Origin: Oegoconia quadripuncta
Lineage: Eukaryota > Arthropoda > Insecta > Lepidoptera > Autostichidae
Direction: 5' to 3'
DNA: 64,000 nucleotides
NCBI GenBank assembly: GCA_949316235.1
Contig: OX438744.1
Span: 38,002,778 to 38,066,777 of the forward strand
Shown here: positions 42,901 through 54,900 of the stretch, in pieces
Position numbering within the stretch: the stretch's first letter is position 1
Layout of the letters: every line of letters begins with the position of its first letter
Program-made: the position numbers and the translations under genes
Notes under the pieces: generated by a model
Seen by the model: only the letters and a program-made list of their open reading frames with translations
Told to the model about the DNA's origin: nothing
Database searches by the model: none

Positions 42901-45900
42901 ACTAATGGGAATTTTTGTATCTCTAGTTCTGTAAATAACTTGAACTTTTTTTTGACCGAACTAATGGGATTTAATTGTCCCACTAGTTCTAGTGAATAAC
43001 ATGTCAACCTAACACGAAGGGTATGGCGGGCGATCGGGCTCGCTTCCTCCATACCCTTCGAACCTAACCTATCCATGTCGGGGTGCCAAAAGTTCCCGTG
43101 CTCGCTTCGCTCGCACTCGAATTAGAACTCGACAGAACTACTGGGAATCCCTAGTACCATTTGTTCTGTTGATAGAACTAGTGAGACAAAAATTCCCATT
43201 AGTTCGGCCAACAGAACTGTCCAACAGAACTACTGGGAACATAAGGCCATATTCGTGGTTCTGAGATTTGATAATTATAGTATCCAATATTTTCTTTGTT
43301 TGGTGTGACATATATATATTATGTAGGTATATTTTACACTATCATTGCATGTAAGTTGATGTTCATATCTAACGTATGTATGTTTATATCTATTGTTTAG
43401 TATCTATTATTTTATATATTTTTTAGGTCATTGGTGCACAACCTACTTGCTTTTATCCCGTTCTACTTTTTTCTCAACCTAAAGGTTGTCTGGTAGAAGT
43501 CGCTTAATAGCGATAAGACCGCCTGGTTGTACAATTATTATTATTTTTTGAAGCTATATTTATGAAGTGCATTGTAGAATTTTTGTGCAATAAAGTGTAC
43601 TTGATTGATTGACTGAATAACCTGTATGATTAACATGGAGGCGACTTTCCTAACGTGACGTACTTGGGTCAACTTATGGCGAACATTTAACGAGTTTGTC
43701 GAGGCCGAAGCCACGGCAACGGCTAGTTTCCATTTACAGTGAAAACACATCACAGAAAAACAGCCGTGACGAGATTTTCACGATATAGCACATGTGTAGG
43801 AATGAAGTTGTAAACATACACCCAGCGGCGTGGACAGTCAACCGCACAGTACGCGAAACTTTATAATAAAAATTCTTCTTCTTCTTATTTTTGAGGATGG
43901 CAACCAGTCAACCTCATTGTCGAGGGACATTACTGCCAGTTTCGAGTGGAAATTTTTATTTATCTTATTTCTTCAGTTTATAGGTCAGTCTCAATCAAAA
44001 CAAGTAATTCGTCGTATACAGAGTCTAGTCACAGTCACGGTCAAGTCATTCTTCAGTAAAGTGGCAGAATGCTTTACAAAAGATTTTGGCGGCTTCTTGT
44101 GGGTGGGGTAAATTTGGATTTGCCGTCCCCAAAAAAAATCAAAAATGTTTGTATGGAGAAAACAGTCTTAATGAAATTCTTCATACAAAACGCCAATTTC
44201 ATAGGTAAGGACTTAATATTTCGTCCAAGCGAATGAGCAGGACAACCATTATTTCGCGCGGCATAAATAATTATGCTAGTATTGCACGACGAAATTATAA
44301 AGATTCCATTTGTGTCATTTGGCTACAGAACCCTAATAAAAATCATCTCATTAACGTGGAGGCCATATGATCGGAGATACTCGCGTATCATCTCAAATCA
44401 CTGATATCGCTGATCTGATAAATGTTATCGTTAAAATAATGTAATTTAGAAAACATAACATAATTTAGATTAGACAGCTATGTACTACATATGTAAGTAC
44501 AAAGGCAAATTCTTTACATAACGTTTACTTCCTGAATCTATTGTACTTGATCAATGTCACATTTTAGTTAAATTATTTATAGTCGAACCTATACATACAT
44601 TTAATAGAGAGTGGCTAGTAAACATTAAACAAACTGACTGTGGCTTGGCTGAAGAATTATGATTAAGAGTTGTGAAACGCTACTTTCTTCAGTATCGTAG
44701 CTGAAAAATTAAAATCATGATCATGATCCAGCCCCCCCCCCCCCCCCCCCCCCGCCCCACAAGGTGAGGTCCATTCCCGGAGCGCGACTAGCGCACCCTC
44801 CGTAGGGGGAGCTGTCGTGCCTCACATCCACGGTTCACCATTCGAAATATACAGAAATGCACACGTAAATTTTGAAGTCTCTTATTTGTCTTTTACAATG
44901 CCCACGGGAAGAAACGTGTTGATTCTATGTCTTTTTACTTTGCAATGTTCGTATGTACGAACATTGCAAACTAAAAAGACAGAATCAACACGTCTTACAT
45001 AAGTTGTCCGTTAGAATTTGCTGGTATCTGATTGAGCTGAAATGTCGCCTATTTATGCAAGTTCCGTGACAATGCAATATTATGATACCATCGAGCTGAT
45101 CTGATGCCTAGCCGGGATGTAGGGATTGGAGCAAGAGTCGAATTTGTTTTGTCACCATGTGCACTATCCATTACACATGATGACTAGAGTCTAAAGATGG
45201 ACCCAGAAGGTTACTCCATCAATTAACTAATAAAAGTGGCAATATTCTGGGTCCATACCATCAATTAGTTAATTGATGGAGTAAACTCCATCAAAATTAC
45301 TCGTATTTGTACTAGAACAATATGTGATAATCATGATGGAATATTATAAGCTTGCTTTTAAGAGTGTTTTTAATGTAGAACCTATTCATCATCTTCTTGA
45401 CCTGGTCCCAATTTATTTTAGAGAACTTGGGACGGTATAGTGTAAATATTCAGTATGCTACTATTAAACATGTAATCAATCAATCAATCAATCATTTATT
45501 TGTGAAACACAGGATTTACAATAGTAGATGTTTAAATTAAGCATTTGAGCGCCGTGGTCAGCCGATAGGCATACAAATATAAAAATAACATGCAAAAAAT
45601 ATACACGGAACATTAAAATATACACGGAACATTAAAATATACACGGAACATTAAAATATACACGGAACATTAAAATCAGATAATTATTTACATACAAAAT
45701 AGTCAAATTCCTTAAATTAACTTATTTTTATAATAAAAAAATAATATACAAATGCCATACAGGAAACCTTGAAATTATCAAATTATTTAATTTTAAATGT
45801 CATATTCATTATGTACTTATTTAATATAATTTAAAGATACATATTTTTTATTATTATATAATTTCTCAAATGTCCTTATCGTTTAAAAAGCTGTCAACTG

Positions 45901-48900
45901 AGTAATATGCCTTCATCATCAACATCCTGTGCAGGTTTACTTTGTAGTCTTTTAAACTAGCTTCTCTAACGTGCCTCGGAATTTTATTATATATTTTGGC
46001 TGCCATCACTTTATGTATGTATGCTGCCATGTAAAAAATCTTATACCCTGCAGGCAATTCGACGACCGATTGGTGTAGTGGATAGTGACCCTATCAGCGA
46101 AACCAACGGTTGCGGGTTCGAATCCCGCGAGCGGTAAATGTTTGTGTGCTGAATACGAACATTTATTCCCGAGACATGGATGTTTATATAAATATTTATG
46201 TATGTTTATCCGTCATTTAGTATCCAAAGCACAAGCTTTGCTTAGTTTGGGACTAACGGATTGGTGTAAGTGTCCGAAATATTTATTTATTTATATTTTT
46301 ATTAAAAAAAAAAGTCGTTTATGGAACGCCCGATCATTTACATTTAGAGCACAAGTCAAGGCACATTTTCTAGCGTCTTGAATGATGCCATATTCCTTTG
46401 TTCCCGGTAGTTCTGTTGGACAGTTCTGTTAGCCGAACTAATGGGAATTTTTGTATCTCTAGTTCTGTAAATAACTTGAACTTTTTTTTGACCGAACTAA
46501 TGGGATTTAATTGTCCCACTAGTTCTAGTGAATAACATGTCAACCTAACACGAAGGGTATGGCGGGCGATCGGGCTCGCTTCCTCCATACCCTTCGAACC
46601 TAACCTATCCATGTCGGGGTGCCAAAAGTTCCCGTGCTCGCTTCGCTCGCACTCGAATTAGAACTCGACAGAACTACTGGGAATCCCTAGTACCATTTGT
46701 TCTGTTGATAGAACTAGTGAGACAAAAATTCCCATTAGTTCGGCCAACAGAACTGTCCAACAGAACTACTGGGAACATAAGGCCATATTCGTGGTTCTGA
46801 GATTTGATAATTATAGTATCCAATATTTTCTTTGTTTGGTGTGACATATATATATTATGTAGGTATATTTTACACTATCATTGCATGTAAGTTGATGTTC
46901 ATATCTAACGTATGTATGTTTATATCTATTGTTTAGTATCTATTATTTTATATATTTTTTAGGTCATTGGTGCACAACCTACTTGCTTTTATCCCGTTCT
47001 ACTTTTTTCTCAACCTAAAGGTTGTCTGGTAGAAGTCGCTTAATAGCGATAAGACCGCCTGGTTGTACAATTATTATTATTTTTTGAAGCTATATTTATG
47101 AAGTGCATTGTAGAATTTTTGTGCAATAAAGTGTACTTGATTGATTGACTGAATAACCTGTATGATTAACATGGAGGCGACTTTCCTAACGTGACGTACT
47201 TGGGTCAACTTATGGCGAACATTTAACGAGTTTGTCGAGGCCGAAGCCACGGCAACGGCTAGTTTCCATTTACAGTGAAAACACATCACAGAAAAACAGC
47301 CGTGACGAGATTTTCACGATATAGCACATGTGTAGGAATGAAGTTGTAAACATACACCCAGCGGCGTGGACAGTCAACCGCACAGTACGCGAAACTTTAT
47401 AATAAAAATTCTTCTTCTTCTTATTTTTGAGGATGGCAACCAGTCAACCTCATTGTCGAGGGACATTACTGCCAGTTTCGAGTGGAAATTTTTATTTATC
47501 TTATTTCTTCAGTTTATAGGTCAGTCTCAATCAAAACAAGTAATTCGTCGTATACAGAGTCTAGTCACAGTCACGGTCAAGTCATTCTTCAGTAAAGTGG
47601 CAGAATGCTTTACAAAAGATTTTGGCGGCTTCTTGTGGGAACCCGAAAGCTCCGTTACGCACTTTAATTTACACTTCCCTTCACCTGTACACCAACACTA
47701 ACGTTTGCTGCACAATATTCTGCCATTATTAAGCTTCAAAAGTTAGAATGCACAAATTTTAAGACTTATAAAGAAAAATGCTACTTCACTCGCCGAGTTC
47801 CCGCCAAAAAGCCATAATAAAAATTACCACCTAGTTATCAAAAAATAAAAAAACAAAGTCACACCAGTTTCCCGTATGGGTAGGCAGAGACCACAGACTT
47901 CCACTTGTTCCGATCCTGAGACACCTATTTTGCTACATTACTTTCATAATGTTTTTAATAAGAGTTCCCCGATACGTTCGCCGTTGGTTTTCCTCTACCA
48001 ACACTACTAACCGCCTCCGTGGCTCAATGTAAACAACATTGGGTTTACGATTCGGAGGTCGCGGGTTCGATCCCCAGCGGGGTACATGTTTAAGTACTCG
48101 GTTTGGTTGGTGGTAGGGCATTTTAAATGTCCGCCTGGCTAGCTACCACCATCTTATCTAAATCTGCCGCCAATCAGCAATGTTAATGGCATTGTTATGT
48201 TCCGGTTGTCAGAGATAAGATAGCCAGTCCCCCAAATGTGTTGGGGTTTCCGGGTCAGTACGCTTCCACCTTCGACCCTCATCTTCACTTAACATCAGGT
48301 GTGAGTGAGGTCAAGTAGCAACCCGTTGTGCATAAAAAAAAAACAAAACCATCCAAATTCGCTTCGTTAGTCTTATTCATTCATCCTCTCCACATTCCAC
48401 ACACACAGGAGCTATTTTTATACTCCTTTCCTCCTCCTATCTTCTATCGCAGACCAAGTCGCGGGAAACAGCTAGCGTTTAATAATAAAGGGCATGTACC
48501 TAAACCCGCATATAGGCGGCCTACGCATCACCATTACCTGCGTGTTCGAATCCCACGAGGAGTAAATGTTTGTGTGATGATCAACATTTACTCTCGAGAT
48601 GTATGTTTATCCATTATCTAGTATCCACAGTGTAAGCTAATTTTTTATATTAATTTTTGCTGTGGTACTATTTATTGTAAGTCAGTGGTTTATTTACAGA
48701 GTTTTGATAGATTGCATTACCTTGACGAGTGGTTGACTGTATATCAGATGAATCATGCACACGTCGCCTCACATAAGGGAAGGAAGTTTCCGCATGGCTA
48801 GAGTACTAATATATAAACTATATACATTGAATTACTATATAATCAATAGTAACCGCACGGCTTCGCATGAGTGACTTCCTAAGACAATCTGATTGGTATC

Positions 48901-51900
48901 ACAATATCCTTCGAAACTTCGGTGTAAATGTTTGTGTAATGAATACGATCATTTATTTCAGAGTCATGGATGTTTATATAAATATTTAGGTAGCTGAAAA
49001 TTCTACCTGCAGAGTATGCAAAGAAATGAAGCACCTTCTGTGTGACTGCGATGGCATGGCCGCTATGCGTATACGTCTTATGGGTAAGGGGTATCCCGAA
49101 TCCAGAGACTACATGCTCTTTCCAGTAACCCGAGTCATGAGCAGGGGAAATGCACAAAAGATACCGATTGGGTCGAAGTGCCTTTGGGCATATCATTATG
49201 TTTAACCCCACGACAAATATAAGAAGAATATTTAGATATGTTAATCCGTTATCTAGTATCCATAGTGCAGCCTTTGCCTAGTTTTGGACTAGATTGGAGT
49301 AAGTATGAAACCTAAGAAAGAAGCATTATTTTTTATTTGACGATAATTTGATTAATTTAAACTTTTCTGATTCAATTATATTAGCTTGTGTAACACATTT
49401 TCATAGTATCTGCTGTATCATATCAAGGGTCCTGCATTCTATATTCGAGTTTTAAATAAAAGCGTCAGGAAAACTTTTAAAAATTCATCTTACATACACG
49501 TATCATACCAAAACGCATATATTTTGTTTTAACTAAAAATAAACCATTGCACGAAACGTTCAGCCTTTGTCACCTGATAACAAAGTAAATAAATAGACAA
49601 CCAACATACGTAATGATTCCTCCAGTATCCATAGTAGCGCATGTTTCCCGCCACGCGCAAGAAAGCGCGCCAAAACACCGGCCGCGTTCAGAAACCGAGT
49701 CGATAGCACTCCATTCATAGAAACATCGCGATCGGAAACGCAAGATGATGCGCAGCGTAATATCAACTAGGAAGTGCGATTAAAAGTAAAAAAAAAATTA
49801 TCAGCGAGTGATGTAACGGTGTTCTGAGACAATAAAGGTCGCAGGTTTATAGCGATTATATCGCGGTGTTGCCAGACGTGCGATAACGGATCCCCCGATA
49901 ATTTTGATGGTAACGTGATAATAGTAAGGCTTATTGGACGATTCGCACGAATTTAACTCGCACAAAACGTGCGAATCGACTCCTTTAAAACATATTATTT
50001 TTTCTGTAGTCGATTCGCACGAATTTCATTTATTGGCGTGCGAATCGACACCCTCACAAATATGTAGTAGGCTATTCGCACACATTTCATTTTAAGGTTT
50101 AAAAAAATTCAAGTACAGTCGTATTCAGCCATCACTGAAATAAAAATAAAAAATAATCGAAGTTTAAAAAGCAGATATTTACTTGAAAGTAAGAAAGATC
50201 TGTATGGAATAAGTGATAATAATAATTACTTAAAACGTGGCATATCTACATTTTTACTAATACAAAACAATATAAACATGACCGCAAAATTCGCCTATTA
50301 CAGGAAAAATGAAAGAGAAAGCTATATATATGCTATCACGCTCACTCGGGTTGGTCATGGGTCTACATTTGGTTTACTTTTGTATTGTAACTGTAGAAAG
50401 TACACGTGCCGGACGGTAATTTAAGATAATTATTGTGATGTGACACAGTGTTGTGTGCTGGAAGGACATCAAAGTAATGTGCAGGCGTTAAGCATGTAAG
50501 TAATAGAATTATTAGTATTAACTGTGATAACATTATTAACCCCTTTATTCTGAGTGACTGAGAATTATGAGAAATCTTTCTTAATTTTTAATTTATTATT
50601 TATTGCCTATAAAAATATATTTTATAACGATCTACTATAGTTCAAATATTAATATAAAAAAGCTTTTTATACTCCGGTTTGTATTTAATACTACATATTA
50701 ATAATAAATAATTATAAACTGTGGTCGTTGAAGAGCAAGTGACGCCACCTAGTGGAAGCGTCACCAAATCATCGATTACAAAAATGAGTCAACATAAGTT
50801 TGCTTTTAGTATTGCATAAATGATGATGGATACTATGCACAACTTTTATTTACTATCTGCTCAGCAAAGAAGTTAATTATATTAATAATGTTTAATGCGA
50901 TAAAAGTAATTCTGGTAAAACCTCCTTGATTTAATTAGTATCTCATTGGATACTTATTTTAATTTTCAGACAAAATAGAAAGCTTCTTGAAAATACCTAA
51001 GTATGGCGGCAGAACCATCGACGAGTAGAGATGAAAGGGCTGACATTGGTTTTATAAAATCAGAAAGAGGTCAAGAACTTCTATTAAGGCATGGATATAG
51101 ATATAATAAGCAGCGCAAGAACAAAAATGGTGTTACAGTCTGGAGGTGCGTCAATAGACAACGTTGTAAAGCACTCTTACATACAAATAATGATCTCCTG
51201 TTAACAAAAGAAGAACCTCATTCATGCCAACCAAGCGTCATAGAAAATGAAATGAAGTATCAGTTAGACAAATGCATTAAACGATCGGAGAAAGAGCTCA
51301 CAACTATACCAAAAATTTATGGTGAAATGGTTTCGGACTTGCATAATGCTGGATATGATCTCATACAAAAAGTTCCTGATTTTAAAAATATTAAGAAAAG
51401 ACTCTATCGACACAGAAACACATCACTACAGGTAAAAAAATTGAGATTCAAAAAAGTTACAGATCTTATTATTCCTCCATGCTACGAAGATTTGAAGTTT
51501 GCTGATTATGGATATAAGAAAACAAGAATTACACTTTTTGCAAACCAAAATGTTATAAAATAATTTGAAACAGCAGAAAGCGTTTTCTGCGATGGGACGT
51601 TCAAAAGCTGCGTACCACCATTTTTGCAAGTATACACGTTACATATAGATTTGGGAAGTACCCATGAACATACAAATATTTTACCAGCCATATACGCTTT
51701 ACTACCGGACAAACAAGAAAAAACATACGAAATTTTTTTTTACCTTATAAAAAGTCGAATTCCTCAATTTTCTCCACGTATATTCACCACAGATTTTGAA
51801 AAAAGTGCGATGGCTGCTATTGAAAAAATATTTCCTGACGCACGTATTCAAGGTTGTTTATTTCATTTCCAAAAGTCTTTATGGAGAAATGCAAAGAAGT

Positions 51901-54900
51901 TAGGTATGGATAAATCATTAATTGATAAAATGCATGTTAAACGTTGCATGGCTCTAGCATATGTACCTCGAGAATATAGATCAGATGGCTGGTTATATAT
52001 TGAATCAGAAAATGAGCCTGAAAAGAAAATTACTCAATTTAATGATTATTTTGTTCGTACTTGGTTAGATGAAAATGCTTATTTCTCAAACACATGGTCA
52101 TTTTTTGATGTGTGTCATAAAACAAATAATGCCATCGAATCATGGAACTCGCGTTTTAACAGATTGGTAAAACCTAAACCAAACATTGCAATGTTTTTGG
52201 ATACTTTACGTAAAGATTCCAATTATTATTTAACTCTTTATAATAAAAATCAGTATATTTCAGTTAAAAGTCCTGAGAGAATAAAACTTCAAAAAAGAAT
52301 CGAAGACATCGTAAGCCAATTGAATCGTGGCGAAATTAATATACAACTTTGTATTGAAAAATTACGAAATTAGTTGGCGGTAATATTGTATACATAATAC
52401 ATATATAACTGATGATTATTTTATTCCTAAAAGGTAACGACTGTGATTTTGATTGTGATTAAAGCCAAATATCTATTTTTATAATTCTCGTAAGTTTATT
52501 TTTTAACCTGTTATATATAAATTAGAAGTAAGCATTTTATTATTGTTGTGACTTGATTTATTATTGTTGATTTGTTAGTTGTATATAAAAGTTTAGTCAC
52601 TTTTATACGTTATTTTAAAGAAAAATCTGTGATTCAAATTGTGATTATAGCCCTAGTTCTAGTTTTATGATTAAAAGTTTTATTGTTATAATGATGAGAA
52701 CTGTGTATTTTAGGTACACTTCTAAAAAACATTAAGACATGTTTTTGTTGTACCAAATGTTCGTCAATAATAAATATAAGAAAAAGTTGTTAATTATATA
52801 TATACCTACCTTATTAAAAAAGTAAATGTTTGGGTAAAGTAAAAAAAAAAAAAGTAAATTTTTAGTACTTTTATTTTTTATTACGTGGTTAGTGGAGTAG
52901 TAGTTTGTTAGTGACATTTATTATTCTGTGATCGATATTTGCTCATTTTTAATCCTCAAACCACGAGCTTAGAAGATGTTTAGTACTTAGTTTTAATTTT
53001 AATACAGATATTGTTGATTATAGATTGTGTTTTTATTTTCTATCTATTACGAGTAAAACATATTTGACCTTACTACTTCTGTGCTCAAGTGTACTTTATC
53101 TTAACTGCATTTCATAAAAAACAATATGTGTGCGAATAGCCTACTACATATTTGTGAGGGTGTCGATTCGCACGCCAATAAATGAAATTCGTGCGAATCG
53201 ACTACAGAAAAAATAATATGTTTTAAAGGAGTCGATTCGCACGTTTTGTGCGAGTTAAATTCGTGCGAATCGTCCAATAAGCCAATAGTAATAGCCTTGT
53301 CTTGTGATAATTACCGTAAATTCAATTGTTTTTTATATATATATATATCAATGGAATAGTGTCTGTGTAGCGATCAAAGGTGACAATGATATACTGTTTT
53401 GTTGAAGTGTAACAGAGACGGGATGATAGAACAACAAACACTTAGTCGACAGGTTACAAATAATAACTACATCAGGAACCATCCTAAATTCGTAGATAGG
53501 TGTTGATTTAATATAAAAAAAAAATATTAACACAAATAATGATTATTTGTTGTTGTTAGTCTATGTTCGATGCAGTGGCAATAGGTACCTTTCTTATAAT
53601 TATCATTTCATCTGATATCACTCACATCACAGACTCATAATATCTATACATATGGGATTAAACGGCTCCTCTACACGATATACATATAAAAATTGTTGTA
53701 ACCTTTCTAGATTGTAAATGACTGATTGAAAAAAAAACAAACCCTCTGAGTTTGTCGCTAGCTCTTCACATTAGTGGTCGCGTTCCGAGCTAGTGGTAGT
53801 TTAAAAAAACAAGTGACGTTTTTAAGTGCATATTGTACACATGAATAAATGATTTTCATTTCATTTCATTATACAGGGGTTTTTATGGTTGGCTGGATAC
53901 GCGAGTGACCACAATCTCACCTGATGCGTAAGTATGTAGTCACAAATCCATCTTTAACAAGGATTTCCTGTGTGGCGTCCCGGCGAATAAAGTGGTGTAT
54001 ACAGGGCGAATTGTAATTCCGATTAACTGGCGATTGGTTTTCGATTATTCATACAAAGTAAACCATTCTGGATTTCCAAAAAAATTCGTCTCAATTCGGC
54101 TATGGTTCCTAATGGAAAGTTTTTCGAGTCAGGAGAGTAGTCACCAGTAAACAGGAATTATACGAATTAAATTTCACCTTGTATAGGTGACGATGGACAA
54201 ATAATTCATTGGCCAATTTTACGTTTGTTTTTTTTTGTCAATCTGTGAAGTCTACTATAACACTGACGGAGGAATTAATGTATACTTATTGATTCGAGAA
54301 GAAAACAGCCAACATTTCTTAACTAAGTGTGTGATCTACTCCAGACTAAGGAATACAAAATAGAACCAAGAAGGAAGACTGAAAGATTTCGTGGCCAATC
54401 TGAACCGGGATCAAAGCAACCAATGTTTCGCAAAGGAATTAAAAATAATATAAATAATAAATATCCTTAGACATACAAACAGCGCCATCTAGTTCCACAG
54501 TAAGCAACTATACGCTTGTGTTGTGGATACCAGATGGTTGATATACTACATAAATATATTTTTTTTTGTAAATAAATACTTATTATAAATGAAAACATCC
54601 ATAACTCGGGCACACATGTCCGTATTCATCACACAAACAATATGCCCCTAGCGGGATTCGAACCCGCAACCTTTTGGTATAGTGGTCAGAGTTGCTAACC
54701 GCTGCACCAAAGATGTTAAGTGTGAAGATGAGGCCGAAGGTGGAAACGTACTGATCCGGAAATCCCATTGCCAAGCTATTTTACCCAAATTTTGTTCCAA
54801 AGTTTTTTTTGCTTCCCATTGACTTATGAAATTAAATTAAACTTTAAAGTTTATTATATATATTATATATATATTATATTTTACCAACAAATACCAATGT

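Larger units (their letters stand above)
40665..44108. repeat. Tandem segmental duplication, copy A
   Basis: About 3.44 kb repeated directly next to itself at 44109-47639. It contains a poly-C tract (41289-41304), a long hairpin, a LINE fragment, a SINE, a MULE-type foldback element, a LINE 3' end and a truncated retroposon. The two copies differ at few bases, including C/T at about 40827/44268, G/A at about 42389/45925, and poly-C length. Its right edge cuts through the retroposon that is intact in copy B. Confidence 0.95.
44109..47639. repeat. Tandem segmental duplication, copy B
   Basis: Second copy in the same orientation, about 90 bp longer, mainly from a longer poly-C run (44732-44753) and an inserted hairpin near 45212-45288 that is absent from copy A. 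Beyond the boundary the retroposon continues to 47813. Confidence 0.95.
49928..53283 (+). mobile_element. Mutator-like (MULE) DNA transposon with FLYWCH transposase
   Basis: 3,356-bp element in Wnk intron 1, bounded by 158-bp terminal inverted repeats that match at every base by eye and flanked by an 8-bp direct repeat (aatagtaa, 49920-49927 and 53284-53291). It holds a transposase frame with a FLYWCH-type zinc finger and MULE catalytic pattern, interrupted by one stop. A candidate 5'UTR intron (gtaagt at 50496 to ttttcag at 50969) precedes the start codon. Insect MULEs with FLYWCH domains are known (MULE-F/Phantom-like groups); 8 bp is slightly short of the usual 9-bp Mutator duplication. 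Identical ends suggest recent insertion. Confidence 0.93.

Noticed and set aside
49560..49766. CpG-richer patch and 68-codon frame as an alternative Wnk first exon
   Set aside because: No splice donor or domain could be supported; only the composition is suggestive.
51003..52373. FLYWCH gene as a host (domesticated) gene
   Set aside because: It lies between identical TIRs with a target duplication and has the MULE catalytic motifs, so it is transposon cargo.
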